A stretch of DNA of 64,000 nucleotides from Rhizobium rhizoryzae (GCF_011046895.1 NZ_CP049250.1:62001-126000), one strand, 5' to 3'. Shown: positions 26,507 to 35,473, counted from the first letter of the stretch. Numbers and translations are program-made. Notes: a model not told the origin generated them from the sequence alone.

Positions 26507-27286
26507 TTAGCGGGAAAAACCGCTGGTGAAACTGCGCGCCCGCTGCGTCAGCGGGGCATCGAAAACCTGTTGCGGCGGCCCCTGTTCGGCAATCTCGCCT
26601 TTGTCGAGGAAAACGACATGGCTGGACACATCACGGGCAAAGGCCATTTCGTGCGTCACGAGAAGCATGGTGCGCCCCTCCTCTGCCAGATCGCGGATGA
26701 CCTTCAACACCTCGCCGACCAGTTCCGGATCGAGCGCGGAGGTCGGCTCGTCAAACAGCATGACCGCCGGATCCATGCATAGAGCCCGCGCAATGGCAGC
26801 CCGCTGCTGCTGACCACCGGACAGGAAAGCCGGATAGACATCGCGCTTGTCGGACAGTCCCACCTTTGCCAGCAGCGCCTCAGCCTTCTCGATGGCTTCG
26901 CGGCGTGACTTTCCCTGAACATGGATCGGGGCTTCAATGAGGTTTTCCAGAACCGTGCGATGAGCCCAGAGATTAAAGCTCTGGAAGACCATGCCAAGCC
27001 CGGTGCGCAGCCGCTCCAGCTGGCGGCGATCAACCGGCTCCAATCCCCCCTGGCGCGCGGGCTTCAGCTTCAGCTCCTCGCCTGCCACGATGATGCGGCC
27101 TTGGTCCGGCTTTTCCAGCAGGTTGATGCAGCGCAGAAGCGTGCTCTTGCCGGAACCAGACGAGCCGATGATGGAGATGACGTCGCCCTTTTGCGCCGTC
27201 AGCGAAATCCCGCGCAGCACTTCGAGACCGCCGAAGGTCTTGTGCACATTCTCGATCTGCAAGGCTGCGGTCTGTTGCGGGTTCAT
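26507..27286 (-). CDS. amino-acid ABC transporter ATPase (HisP type)
   Basis: 259 residues. Walker A is GSSGSGKST, the signature is LSGGQQQRAAIARAL, Walker B is VMLFDEPTSALDPE and the switch is LVTHEMAFARDV. The insertion ELKLKPARQGGLEPVDRRQL after the first ABC segment is typical of the HisP/OccP polar amino-acid group. This is the promoter-proximal gene of the unit (ATPase, binding protein, two permeases, methyltransferase) and diverges from the Lrp-type regulator. Confidence 0.92.
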   Translation of the reverse strand: MNPQQTAALQIENVHKTFGGLEVLRGISLTAQKGDVISIIGSSGSGKSTLLRCINLLEKPDQGRIIVAGEELKLKPARQGGLEPVDRRQLERLRTGLGMVFQSFNLWAHRTVLENLIEAPIHVQGKSRREAIEKAEALLAKVGLSDKRDVYPAFLSGGQQQRAAIARALCMDPAVMLFDEPTSALDPELVGEVLKVIRDLAEEGRTMLLVTHEMAFARDVSSHVVFLDKGEIAEQGPPQQVFDAPLTQRARSFTSGFSR

Positions 27287-27393
27287 TCAAAACTTCTGTT
27301 GCCTGATGAGTTTGCGCACAATAAAGCTTCATTGCGCGGTTTATCCTCGCTTCATTGTTTAATGGCGCATAAAATCGTCATCTTAAAGGAACA

Positions 27394-27430
27394 GACGCAT
27401 ATTTTCCCTGCAGTTGAGGGAAAATTCGTC
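27394..27430. promoter_or_regulatory. 37-bp inverted repeat, candidate Lrp-type operator
   Basis: Arms GACG-CAT-ATTTTCCCT and AGGGAAAAT-T-CGTC around a seven-base centre (27410-27416). The inner nine base pairs are perfect and the outer ones almost so. It lies 49 bases before the Lrp/AsnC gene and 107 before the divergent ATPase gene. AT-rich dyads of this kind are usual Lrp-family sites, so autoregulation and control of the transporter is the likely reading. Confidence 0.6.
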
Positions 27431-27479
27431 TCGAATGTGGTCAACGTGAGAAAGTTCTCGCAAGGAGAGGAGACCGGGT

Positions 27480-27950
27480 ATGGCTGAAGCGCTGGATACC
27501 TTCGATCGTGCAATTCTGGACCTCGTTCAGAAGGACTGCCAGCTGAAGGCGGAAACCATTGCCGACGAGGTAGGCCTTTCCGCCTCTGCCGTGCAGCGCC
27601 GCCTGAAACGACTTCGCGACAATGGCGTCATCCAGGCGGAGGTGGCTGTCATCAACCGCAAGGCGACCAGCTTTCCGATGACCTTCATTGCGGGCATGGA
27701 AATCGAACGCGACAACTACGATGCGCTGGCCCGCTTTCGCCAGTGGGCGGAAAAACAGCCCAATGTTCAGCAGGTTTACTATGTCACCGGCCAGGTGGAT
27801 CTGATCGCCATCATTACCGCGCGCGATGTGGAGCATTATGACGATATCAGCGCGCAATTGATGGCCGACAATCCGCAGATCAAGCGTATGACGACCAATG
27901 TCGTTCTGCGCGATGTAAAGACGGGCCTGTTTATTCCGGTGGAGGAGTAA
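27480..27950 (+). CDS. Lrp/AsnC-family transcriptional regulator
   Basis: 156 residues. The N-terminal helix-turn-helix is DRAILDLVQKDCQLKAETIA, then DEVGLSASAVQRRLKRLRDN. The C-terminal RAM ligand-binding domain includes VYYVTGQVDLIAIITARDVE. These regulators bind an amino acid and form octamers. It is divergent from the transporter-methyltransferase unit and so is its probable regulator, with the transported amino acid or methionine as a plausible ligand. Start ATG 27480 has a GGAGAGGAG run 8-16 bases upstream. Confidence 0.92.
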   Translation: MAEALDTFDRAILDLVQKDCQLKAETIADEVGLSASAVQRRLKRLRDNGVIQAEVAVINRKATSFPMTFIAGMEIERDNYDALARFRQWAEKQPNVQQVYYVTGQVDLIAIITARDVEHYDDISAQLMADNPQIKRMTTNVVLRDVKTGLFIPVEE

Positions 27951-27951
27951 G

Positions 27952-27975
27952 AAAAGGCCCGGATCGCTTCGATCC
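27952..27975 (-). terminator. second (distal) terminator-like hairpin after the DEAD-box gene
   Basis: Read on the minus strand: GGATCG-AAG-CGATCC, then GGGCC and TTTTC. It shares CCCGGATCGCT with the proximal terminator at 28141-28160. The hairpin repeat unit sits between them. Confidence 0.5.
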
Positions 27976-27981
27976 ACATCT

Positions 27982-28139
27982 TGTTGACAAAGGGTTTTCC
28001 GCAATATTCCGTCATGCTCGGGCTTGTCCCGAGCATCTACAACCGATTGATTTTATTGAACGTCAGTAGATTCTCGGCACAAGGCCGAGAATGACGTCGC
28101 GGCTGTCAGGGGCGGATGGTAGGCAGATTGTCCGCAGTC
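27982..28139. repeat. two-hairpin intergenic element, copy 1
   Basis: About 158 bp, matching 35273-35418 in reverse complement with only scattered changes and a 13-bp extra segment in this copy. Hairpin 1 is ATGCTCGGG-CTTGT-CCCGAGCAT (28014-28036). Hairpin 2 is ATTCTCGGC-ACAAG-GCCGAGAAT (28070-28092). The two arms are inverted versions of one unit and their loops are exact complements. No gene lies within. Confidence 0.85.
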
Positions 28140-28140
28140 G

Positions 28141-28160
28141 AAAACCCGGATCGCTCCGGG
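28141..28160 (-). terminator. rho-independent terminator of the DEAD-box gene
   Basis: On the minus strand, CCCGGA-GCGA-TCCGGG is followed by TTTTC. It begins 17 bases after the stop of the helicase gene. Confidence 0.7.
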
Positions 28161-28176
28161 CCTCTTGCTTTATAGA

Positions 28177-30195
28177 CTACCAGGTCTTGCCCTTGGCATT
28201 GGCCTGCTTGGGCTTACCCTTCTTCGCAGCGTAGGGCTTTGCCCCATCCTTGAAGGGAGCCTTGGCGGCGTAGGGCTTTGCGCCTTCCTTGCGGGCTGGC
28301 TTATCGCCGCGGGCGGGCCGATCCGGGAAAGGACGCTCGGAGAAGGAACGCTCGCCTGCCGGACGGTCTTCGTTGAACCGCTTCTTCGGCTTGTCCTTGG
28401 TCCACTCGCCGCCACGCTCGCTGCGTGCTTCGCCACGAAACTCCTTGCGGGCGTCATCGCGACCTTCTGAACGGGCGGGACGATCTTCATAGGAGCGCTT
28501 GGCAAACGGCTTGTCGTTGCTGCGGTTTTCGAACGGGCGGGAAAGATCCGGCACGCCATCCAGCTGCTTGACGCGAACGCCACGCTCCAGCGTCTTGTTC
28601 GGGCCGATGGCACCGAGGAAGTCATCCACCTGATCGGCGGCAATTTCCACAAAGGTCTCTTCCGGCTGCATCTTTATCGCGCCGATGCTGGCCTTGGTCA
28701 GGCTGCCATTGCGGCACAGCATGGGGATGAGCCAGCGCGGCTCTGCATTCTGCTTGCGGCCAACCGACAGCGAGAACCAGACGGCGGGGCCAAACTCGCC
28801 GCGCGGCGTGCGCGGTGTCGGCTCGAATTCCTGACGCTCGCGGCCACCTTCGCGAGGCTTGCGCGCATCCTTGCCCTGAACGGAAACTTCAATCAGATCC
28901 TCCGGAGCCGCATTGCGGGCGCGGTGAAGCGCCACCAGAGCCGTTGCCAGTCGCTCGGCGCCATATTGTTCAGCGAGCTTGGCGATCAGATCCTGCTCTT
29001 CCTCACGAGCCTCTTCCTGGAAGATTGCATCGTTGAGAAGGCGCTCCTGATCACGGGCGATGACTTCATCGGCGCTTGGCGGACGAACCCAGTTCGGCGT
29101 TACATCGGCGCCGCCCAGCAAACGTTCTGCCTTGCGGCGCTGGTTGACGGGCACGATAAGCGCGCTGATGCCCTTGTTTCCGGCGCGGCCCGTGCGGCCC
29201 GAACGGTGAAGCAGCGTTTCGGAATTGGTGGGGAGGTCGGCATGGATGACGACTTCGAGACCCGGCAGATCGATACCGCGGGCGGCCACATCGGTCGCGA
29301 TGCAAACGCGCGCGCGGCCATCGCGCATGGCCTGCAGCGCATGGGTGCGCTCGTTCTGTGTCAGTTCGCCCGAAAGCGCCACGACCGAGAAGTTGCGGTT
29401 GCTGAGGCGCGCGGTCAGATGGTTCACATTGGCGCGCGTGGAGCAGAACACGATGGCGTTTCTGGCTTCGTAGAAGCGCAACACGTTGACGATGGCGCTC
29501 TCGCGGTCTGCGGGAGCGACGACGAGCGCACGATATTCAATGTCGGCGTGCTGCTTTTCTTCAGACGCGATCTGAATGCGCACGGCATTGTTCTGATACT
29601 GCTTGGCGAGCTTGGCGATACCGGAGGGAACGGTTGCCGAGAACATCAGCGTGCGGCGTTCTTCAGGTGCAGATTCCAGAATGAATTCCAGATCTTCGCG
29701 GAAACCGAGGTCCAGCATCTCGTCGGCTTCGTCCAGAACGGCGACGCGGATGTTGGACATATCCAGCGCGTTGCGGCGAATATGGTCGCAGATGCGGCCC
29801 GGTGTGCCGACAACGATATGGGCGCCACGTTCCAGCGCGCGGCGTTCGTTGCGGATATCCATGCCGCCCACGCAGCTGGCAATCACGGCGCCTGCCGGCT
29901 CATACAGCCAGTCGAATTCGCGCTTTACCTGAAGGGCAAGCTCACGCGTCGGCGCAATGATCAGCGCCAGTGGTGCTTCTGCACGGCCAAAACGCTCACC
30001 GTCATCCAGCAGGTTCGGCGCGATTGCGATACCGAACGCAACCGTCTTGCCAGAACCGGTCTGGGCTGACACCAGAGCGTCGGAACCGGACAGGTTTGGA
30101 TCGAGCATGGCTTCCTGAACAGGCGTCAGGGTTTCATAACCGCGTTTTGACAACGCCTTGGCAATCGCCGGAACGGCGTTCTTCAGATCGGACAT
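28177..30195 (-). CDS. DEAD-box ATP-dependent RNA helicase with DbpA-type RNA-binding domain
   Basis: 672 residues. Motif I is AQTGSGKT (44-51); PTRELA, VGTPGRICDH, LDEADEMLDLGF (motif II DEAD) and FSATVP (motif III) follow. The second RecA domain has VFCSTRANVNHLTARL and HRSGRTGRAG (motif VI). A DbpA RNA-binding module (WFSLSVGRKQNAEPRWLIPM) follows the core, then a basic, repetitive Arg/Lys/Pro tail to the end. This is the DeaD/CsdA layout, used in ribosome assembly and mRNA turnover, especially in the cold. The ATG at 30195 (MSDLKNAVPAIAKAL) is preferred to the GTG one codon earlier. Confidence 0.92.
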   Translation of the reverse strand: MSDLKNAVPAIAKALSKRGYETLTPVQEAMLDPNLSGSDALVSAQTGSGKTVAFGIAIAPNLLDDGERFGRAEAPLALIIAPTRELALQVKREFDWLYEPAGAVIASCVGGMDIRNERRALERGAHIVVGTPGRICDHIRRNALDMSNIRVAVLDEADEMLDLGFREDLEFILESAPEERRTLMFSATVPSGIAKLAKQYQNNAVRIQIASEEKQHADIEYRALVVAPADRESAIVNVLRFYEARNAIVFCSTRANVNHLTARLSNRNFSVVALSGELTQNERTHALQAMRDGRARVCIATDVAARGIDLPGLEVVIHADLPTNSETLLHRSGRTGRAGNKGISALIVPVNQRRKAERLLGGADVTPNWVRPPSADEVIARDQERLLNDAIFQEEAREEEQDLIAKLAEQYGAERLATALVALHRARNAAPEDLIEVSVQGKDARKPREGGRERQEFEPTPRTPRGEFGPAVWFSLSVGRKQNAEPRWLIPMLCRNGSLTKASIGAIKMQPEETFVEIAADQVDDFLGAIGPNKTLERGVRVKQLDGVPDLSRPFENRSNDKPFAKRSYEDRPARSEGRDDARKEFRGEARSERGGEWTKDKPKKRFNEDRPAGERSFSERPFPDRPARGDKPARKEGAKPYAAKAPFKDGAKPYAAKKGKPKQANAKGKTW

Positions 30196-30450
30196 CACTT
30201 CTCTTTCGGAATGGGGATGAGCGCATTGGCGCGCCGCTGCCCCTAGATCGAGATCCGTTCTGAGTGCAGCGCAACATTGGGCTCTCCCTACTCATTTGTG
30301 GGGCAAATGTCAAAGCCGGGAAAGCGAGGTCTGCTAGAACCTTCTTGCATGGCTAATGCTAATATTTGCCAGATTCCTGCTCAGATCTGCCTATCGCCTC
30401 CCATGCAGACGATCTAGACTGGTTGCAAATCATTAGGAAAGCGCCCGCTC

Positions 30451-31368
30451 ATGTCCTTCTTCCCCGGAAACGACCCCGAACCCGGCGATGCCTTTGCCTG
30501 CGATGCCATCGAAAACCTGATCATTCCGCGCTCCAGCGATATTGGCGGGTTTTCGGTGCGCCGTGCCCTGCCCACCCGCCAGCGGCGTCTCGTTGGCCCG
30601 TTCATCTTCTTCGACCGCATGGGACCGGCTGTTCTTCGTGCGGACGAGGCGCTGGATGTGAAGCCGCATCCGCATATCGGCCTCTCCACCGTGACCTATC
30701 TGTTCGACGGCGAAATCAAGCATCGCGACAGCCTCGGCACAGAACTCGTCATCCGCCCCGGCGACATAAACCTGATGACGGCAGGACGCGGCATCGTGCA
30801 TTCCGAACGCACGCCGGAGAACCTGCGCGGCAATCCGCTTTCCATGTCCGGCCTTCAGACCTGGCTGGCGCTGCCGGACGACAAGGAAGAGATAGACCCT
30901 GCCTTTGCCCACACAGCCAAAAGCGACATGCCGCTGATCGATCTGGCGGGCATTTCGGGACAGGTGGTGATCGGCGCGCTGGACGGGCTGAAGTCCCCGG
31001 TCCACACCTTCACCGATACGCTTTATGTCGACCTGCGGCTGGAAGCTGGCCGCCGCTTCCCCTTCTCAGCCCTGCATGAGGAACGCGCGATCTATGTTCT
31101 ATCCGGTTCGCTGGTGGTGGCGGGCGACCGGTTTGCGCAGGACCAATTGCTGGTTTTTCGCCCCGGCGACGAGATCACGCTGGAGGGCGGGCCGGAAGGC
31201 TGTCACATCATGCTGTTCGGTGGCGCGGCCCTGAACTCGAAACGCTATATCTGGTGGAATTTCGTGTCGTCTTCCAAGGAACGGATCGAGCAGGCAAAGG
31301 AAGAATGGCGCACCGGACGCTTCGATATCGTCCCCGGAGACGAAGAAGAGTTCGTGCCTTTGCCTTGA
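30451..31368 (+). CDS. pirin family protein
   Basis: 305 residues with two cupin domains. The N-terminal metal site is HPHIGLSTVTYLFDGEIKHR, then GIVHSERTPEN, matching the His-x-His...His-x-Glu ligands of pirin. The C-terminal cupin is more diverged. Bacterial pirins bind iron or copper, some with quercetinase activity; others modulate enzymes by binding. The function here is not determined. It lies between a helicase gene (divergent) and dxs. Confidence 0.9.
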   Translation: MSFFPGNDPEPGDAFACDAIENLIIPRSSDIGGFSVRRALPTRQRRLVGPFIFFDRMGPAVLRADEALDVKPHPHIGLSTVTYLFDGEIKHRDSLGTELVIRPGDINLMTAGRGIVHSERTPENLRGNPLSMSGLQTWLALPDDKEEIDPAFAHTAKSDMPLIDLAGISGQVVIGALDGLKSPVHTFTDTLYVDLRLEAGRRFPFSALHEERAIYVLSGSLVVAGDRFAQDQLLVFRPGDEITLEGGPEGCHIMLFGGAALNSKRYIWWNFVSSSKERIEQAKEEWRTGRFDIVPGDEEEFVPLP

Positions 31369-31478
31369 GCGGGGAATCCTATAGAAGCGCGGCAGATAAC
31401 ACTTGAAAAAGCCGCCTTTCCTCTCAATGTGAGAGAAAACGCAGGCTCCCGGACGCGAGAGCAGAAAAGGCCAGTTCC

Positions 31479-33395
31479 GTGACTTCTACCCCGAATACGC
31501 CCCTTCTGGACCAGGTGAACTGGCCCGCTGATTTGCGCAGGATCGACGATCGCGAACTGCCGCAACTCGCCCGTGAAGTGCGTGACGAGATGATTGATGC
31601 GGTTTCCAAGACCGGCGGCCATCTGGGTGCGGGGCTGGGCGTGGTGGAGCTGACCATCGCCATCCACAAGGTTTTCAATACGCCGGATGACCGGCTGATC
31701 TTCGATGTCGGCCACCAGTGCTACCCGCACAAGATCCTGACCGGACGCCGTGACCGCATTCGTACGCTGCGGCAGGAAGACGGCCTTTCCGGCTTCACCA
31801 AACGGGCGGAGAGCGAATACGACCCGTTTGGCGCGGCCCATTCCTCCACCTCCATTTCGGCAGGCCTTGGCATGGCGGTGGCGGCTGATCTTTCGGCCAC
31901 GCCGCGCAACGTGATTGCCGTGATCGGTGATGGCGCGCTTTCCGCTGGCATGGCCTATGAGGCGCTGAACAATGCGGGCGCTCTGGATGCGCGGCTGATC
32001 GTCATTCTCAACGATAACGACATGTCGATTGCGCCGCCTACCGGGGCGATGAGCGCCTATCTGGCCCGCCTGGCCTCTGGCCGCACCTACATGGGCTTCC
32101 GCGAATTCGGCAAGAAGCTGACCGCCTATCTGGGCAAGAATGTCGACCGCGCCATTACCCGCGCCGTGGAGCATGCGCGCGGCTATGTGACCGGCGGCAC
32201 CATGTTCGAGGAAATGGGCTTTTACCACATTGGCCCGATCGACGGGCATTCCTTCGAACACCTGCTGCCCGTGTTGCGCAATGTGCGCGACAATGCCAAG
32301 GGCCCGGTTCTGATCCACGTCGTGACGCAGAAGGGCAAAGGCTATCCCCCGGCGGAAGCGGCAGCCGACAAATATCACGGCGTCAACAAGTTCGATGTGA
32401 TTACCGGCACGCAGGCGAAGGCGAAACCAAACGCGCCTGCCTATACATCCGTGTTTGCCGAAGCGCTGGTGCAGGAAGCAAAGCTGGACGAGAAGATCGT
32501 CGGCATCACCGCGGCCATGCCATCGGGCACCGGCCTCGACAAGTTGCAGAACCTGTTTCCCGAACGCACCTTCGATGTGGGCATTGCCGAGCAACATGCG
32601 GTGACCTTTGCCGCCGGTCTCGCCGCCGAAGGCTACAAGCCTTTCTGCGCGCTCTATTCCACCTTCCTGCAACGTGGTTACGATCAGGTGGTGCACGATG
32701 TGGCGATCCAGGGTCTGCCCGTGCGCTTCCCCATTGACCGCGCCGGTTTCGTGGGTGCCGATGGTCCCACGCATGCGGGTTCGTTTGATACTGGCTTCCT
32801 CGCCTCCCTCCCCGGCTTCGTGGTGATGGCTGCAGCTGACGAGGCGGAGCTGAAACACATGGTACGCACGGCTGCCGCCTACAATGACGGCCCGATTTCC
32901 TTCCGCTATCCGCGCGGCGAAGGCGTGGGCGTGGACATGCCGGAGCGCGGCGAAATTCTCGAGATCGGCAAGGGCCGCGTGATGAAGCAGGGTACGAAGG
33001 TTGCGCTGCTTTCCTTCGGCACACGCCTTGCCGACTGTCTGCTGGCGGCGGAAGACCTCGACGCCGCGGGTCTTTCAACCACGGTTGTGGATGCGCGCTT
33101 TGCCAAGCCGCTGGATCACGACCTCATCCGCCAGCTTGCCCGCCACCACGAGATTGTGGTGACGGTTGAAGAAGGCGCAATCGGCGGCTTCGGCTCCCAG
33201 GTCATGCACTTCCTCGCCAATGATGGACTGCTGGACAGCGGCCTCAAAATCCGTTCGCTGGTGCTGCCTGATCTCTGGATGGATCAGGCCAAGCCGGAAA
33301 CCATGTATGCCAAGGCAGGCCTCGACCGCGCCGGCATCGTGAAAACCGTGTTCGACGCGCTGGGCCGTGGGGCGAAGGTGGGTGCGGCTGGGTGA
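31479..33395 (+). CDS. dxs: 1-deoxy-D-xylulose-5-phosphate synthase
   Basis: 638 residues, thiamine-diphosphate dependent, the first step of the non-mevalonate isoprenoid pathway (pyruvate plus glyceraldehyde-3-phosphate). Seen: [20 protein letters not shown], the diphosphate/Mg motif [18 protein letters not shown] ending in NDND, and the active-site Glu in [17 protein letters not shown]. The start is GTG 31479 ([20 protein letters not shown]) with AAAAGG 9 bases ahead. It is transcribed with, or after, the pirin gene. ispA, often beside dxs, is not in the window. Confidence 0.96.
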   Translation: MTSTPNTPLLDQVNWPADLRRIDDRELPQLAREVRDEMIDAVSKTGGHLGAGLGVVELTIAIHKVFNTPDDRLIFDVGHQCYPHKILTGRRDRIRTLRQEDGLSGFTKRAESEYDPFGAAHSSTSISAGLGMAVAADLSATPRNVIAVIGDGALSAGMAYEALNNAGALDARLIVILNDNDMSIAPPTGAMSAYLARLASGRTYMGFREFGKKLTAYLGKNVDRAITRAVEHARGYVTGGTMFEEMGFYHIGPIDGHSFEHLLPVLRNVRDNAKGPVLIHVVTQKGKGYPPAEAAADKYHGVNKFDVITGTQAKAKPNAPAYTSVFAEALVQEAKLDEKIVGITAAMPSGTGLDKLQNLFPERTFDVGIAEQHAVTFAAGLAAEGYKPFCALYSTFLQRGYDQVVHDVAIQGLPVRFPIDRAGFVGADGPTHAGSFDTGFLASLPGFVVMAAADEAELKHMVRTAAAYNDGPISFRYPRGEGVGVDMPERGEILEIGKGRVMKQGTKVALLSFGTRLADCLLAAEDLDAAGLSTTVVDARFAKPLDHDLIRQLARHHEIVVTVEEGAIGGFGSQVMHFLANDGLLDSGLKIRSLVLPDLWMDQAKPETMYAKAGLDRAGIVKTVFDALGRGAKVGAAG

Positions 33396-33452
33396 GGTGT
33401 GCCTATTTTAATCGGATCAGAATTTAGGCAACGCGAACGACGGGTTTGGAAC

Positions 33453-34064
33453 TTAGGTACCAAAGGCGGCGGGTTTAAGTTTCCCAGATTTTAGCAGAAA
33501 TTGCAGCGTGTAAGCGACAGAAAGGGCGTCGTCCAACGCATCATGTCTCTTCAAATCTGGGTGCTCAAGACCGTAATAGCTTGCCAACTTGCTGCTGGGA
33601 GTTCTTGCCAAGTCCTCAAAAGGCATCCCAGCTGCAAGCAATAGTTTGACTGCGTTATCGAACCGGAACGCTGGAATAGGTGGTTGAATACCCTCAACGT
33701 AGCAACTGATTGCAACCATGTTGAGTTCGTCTTTTCCCCATGACCAGAAATTTGCGCCATCAGAAAAGCGGTCAAGACTATCCAGCGCTGCCGCTAGAGG
33801 CTTGCCGTCTGCGTTGATCTGCTCTTCGGTGATACCGGTCAGATCTGTGAAAAATCCGTCAATTGGATAACGAGCACCATGCCGGTCATGGGGCTTTACG
33901 TACGCTTTAAAGGTCTCCAATATCGGGAACCCATCATCGAGACCAATTTTCACTGCCCCGATCTGCGCAATGACGGGATCGGGATCAATAGCCGCGCACC
34001 AGAATCGGCTTTGGGAACCTTTGACGCAGAGAAACTCGCAATCGAATATGATAGCTGTTTTCAC
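33453..34064 (-). CDS. DEDD-type 3'-5' exonuclease-like protein, probable acquired gene
   Basis: 203 residues. The N-terminal FDCEFL holds the Asp8/Glu10 pair of the ExoI motif. The C-terminal HDALDDALSVAYTL is the ExoIII-type His-x4-Asp. TDLTGITEEQINAD and WSWGKDELN fit the middle of an RNase T/DnaQ-like fold. This suggests nucleic-acid trimming. A hand count of 180 bases (33481-33660) gives about 49% G+C against about 65% in 60 bases of dxs, so it may be of foreign origin. It lies on its own between dxs and the DUF4424 gene, on the opposite strand to dxs. Confidence 0.7.
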   Translation of the reverse strand: MKTAIIFDCEFLCVKGSQSRFWCAAIDPDPVIAQIGAVKIGLDDGFPILETFKAYVKPHDRHGARYPIDGFFTDLTGITEEQINADGKPLAAALDSLDRFSDGANFWSWGKDELNMVAISCYVEGIQPPIPAFRFDNAVKLLLAAGMPFEDLARTPSSKLASYYGLEHPDLKRHDALDDALSVAYTLQFLLKSGKLKPAAFGT

Positions 34065-34168
34065 GCGTTTCTCCTCGCAGAAGTGATCTTACGAGGAAAC
34101 TACTTGCATTTGTCGGCTTGGCAACGTCGGAGTTTTGCACCTAATTGCGGTATACTGACACTCCGTCG

Positions 34169-35176
34169 CTACTGCTGCAACGGCGGGTTTGAGACCAAAA
34201 ACAATATATCGAGATCCTTTTCCGGCCAGAAATCGGTCTTCTCCAACACGAAGGTGGTGGGGCCGGTTTTCTTGATGCCATCGGCGCAGAGGCTGAGGTA
34301 ATTGTCGGGCTTGCCCTTGTCGATGGTCAGCTTGAACTTGGAGATCGAGCCGCCCCAGTTTGCGCCGGTTTTCAGCACGTAGGAGAGCCAGCTCTCCGTG
34401 TAGTAGGGTCCACCTGAGCGGGATGCCTTTTCCAGCTTCATCGCCGTCTTCAGAAAGGCGTCGTCGATGCAGTAACGGTCCTTGTAGCTCGCATAGGTCT
34501 CGTTGGTCTTGCCTTCGCTCAGGAACGATATGGCGACCGTGCCGCCGACGCTCGGCTTGTAGCGATGGCTGACCCGCACCGGCTTCTTGGCCGGGAAAGT
34601 GGTTTTCCAGTAATAGACCGATTGCAGGGTCCACATCGGCGTGTAGACAGTCTGCATCCCCTGCCCTGCATCGAAGGTATCGGCATAGACGAGGCCTTTG
34701 CTTTCCCAATCCTTCAGGGTTTCCGGCGGCAGCGCCTTCAGCGCTTCGAGCGTCTTGTCTGCATAGGGGCGGAACGGAACCTTGCTGGCTTTCAGCAGAT
34801 CCGTGTAATCGACGGAGAGCGCGCTGACACGCTGCTGCAACTGCGGCGTGATCGCCTTGCCGTCCTGCGTCACGGAGAAGCCAAGGAAGTTATCGGTCTC
34901 GTAATCCGGGATTGCCACGTTGCTATCGGGACGGGCCGTAATATCCGGCATGGGAAAGGCGATGATGCTTTCGATATCCTTGTCGCCACTGTTCTGGAAG
35001 ACATAGTCAACGCGCACTTCGTCCATGGAAAGGAACAGGTTTTCCTCGACCATCGAAACATCGGTACTGATGACATAGGCCAGGCCGCCCGTGCGCAGTT
35101 CCGCCATCGTATCATTGGCGAGCGCGGGTGCGGCCAGGCAAAGCGCCGCCACGGTTGCAAGAAGCAGATGTTTCAT
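34169..35176 (-). CDS. secreted DUF4424 protein
   Basis: 335 residues with a signal peptide (MKHLLLATVAALCLAAPALA, cleaved after residue 20). The mature part opens NDTMAELRTGGLAYVISTDV and keeps EENLFLSMDEVRVDYVFQN, then FPMPDITARPD. This is the DUF4424 family of proteobacterial exported proteins, function unknown. Cys are few and placed late, as usual for periplasmic proteins. It is flanked by a duplicated hairpin region upstream (35246-35447). Confidence 0.82.
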   Translation of the reverse strand: MKHLLLATVAALCLAAPALANDTMAELRTGGLAYVISTDVSMVEENLFLSMDEVRVDYVFQNSGDKDIESIIAFPMPDITARPDSNVAIPDYETDNFLGFSVTQDGKAITPQLQQRVSALSVDYTDLLKASKVPFRPYADKTLEALKALPPETLKDWESKGLVYADTFDAGQGMQTVYTPMWTLQSVYYWKTTFPAKKPVRVSHRYKPSVGGTVAISFLSEGKTNETYASYKDRYCIDDAFLKTAMKLEKASRSGGPYYTESWLSYVLKTGANWGGSISKFKLTIDKGKPDNYLSLCADGIKKTGPTTFVLEKTDFWPEKDLDILFLVSNPPLQQ

Positions 35177-35245
35177 GATCGGGTCCCCTCAGATTACCGG
35201 GGAACTTAGCGCGGCATGGATTTTACCGGAAGGGCGTCAAATGCG

Positions 35246-35270
35246 AAAAAGGGCCGCTTTCGCAGCCCCT
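35246..35270 (-). terminator. distal terminator after the chemoreceptor gene, first copy of a duplicated stem
   Basis: On the minus strand: GGGGCTGC-GAAA-GCGGCCC then TTTTT. The 20 bases 35251-35270 recur unchanged at 35427-35446, on the other side of the two-hairpin element. Confidence 0.65.
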
Positions 35271-35272
35271 CA

Positions 35273-35418
35273 GACTGCTGACAATCTTGCCTACCAGCCG
35301 CGACGTCATTGTCGGCCTTGTGCCGAGAATCTACTGAAGTCCAATAAAATCAATCTGTTGTGGATGCTCGGGACAAGCCCGAGCATGACGGAAGACTGCG
35401 GAAAACCCTTTGTCAACA
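35273..35418. repeat. two-hairpin intergenic element, copy 2
   Basis: 146 bp, the reverse complement of the element at 27982-28139, lacking its 13-bp extra segment. It contains the CCGAGAATC and GCTCGGGACAAGCCCGAGC hairpins. It lies in the 297-bp gap between the DUF4424 and chemoreceptor genes. Confidence 0.85.
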
Positions 35419-35423
35419 CATTG

Positions 35424-35447
35424 AAGGGGCCGCTTTCGCAGCCCCTT
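35424..35447 (-). terminator. proximal hairpin after the chemoreceptor gene, second copy
   Basis: Stem AAGGGGCTGC-GAAA-GCGGCCCCTT on the minus strand, 26 bases after the gene. It lacks a T-run, unlike the copy at 35246-35270. Confidence 0.5.
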
Positions 35448-35473
35448 CCGGATGTCTCATCCATGAGGATTGA

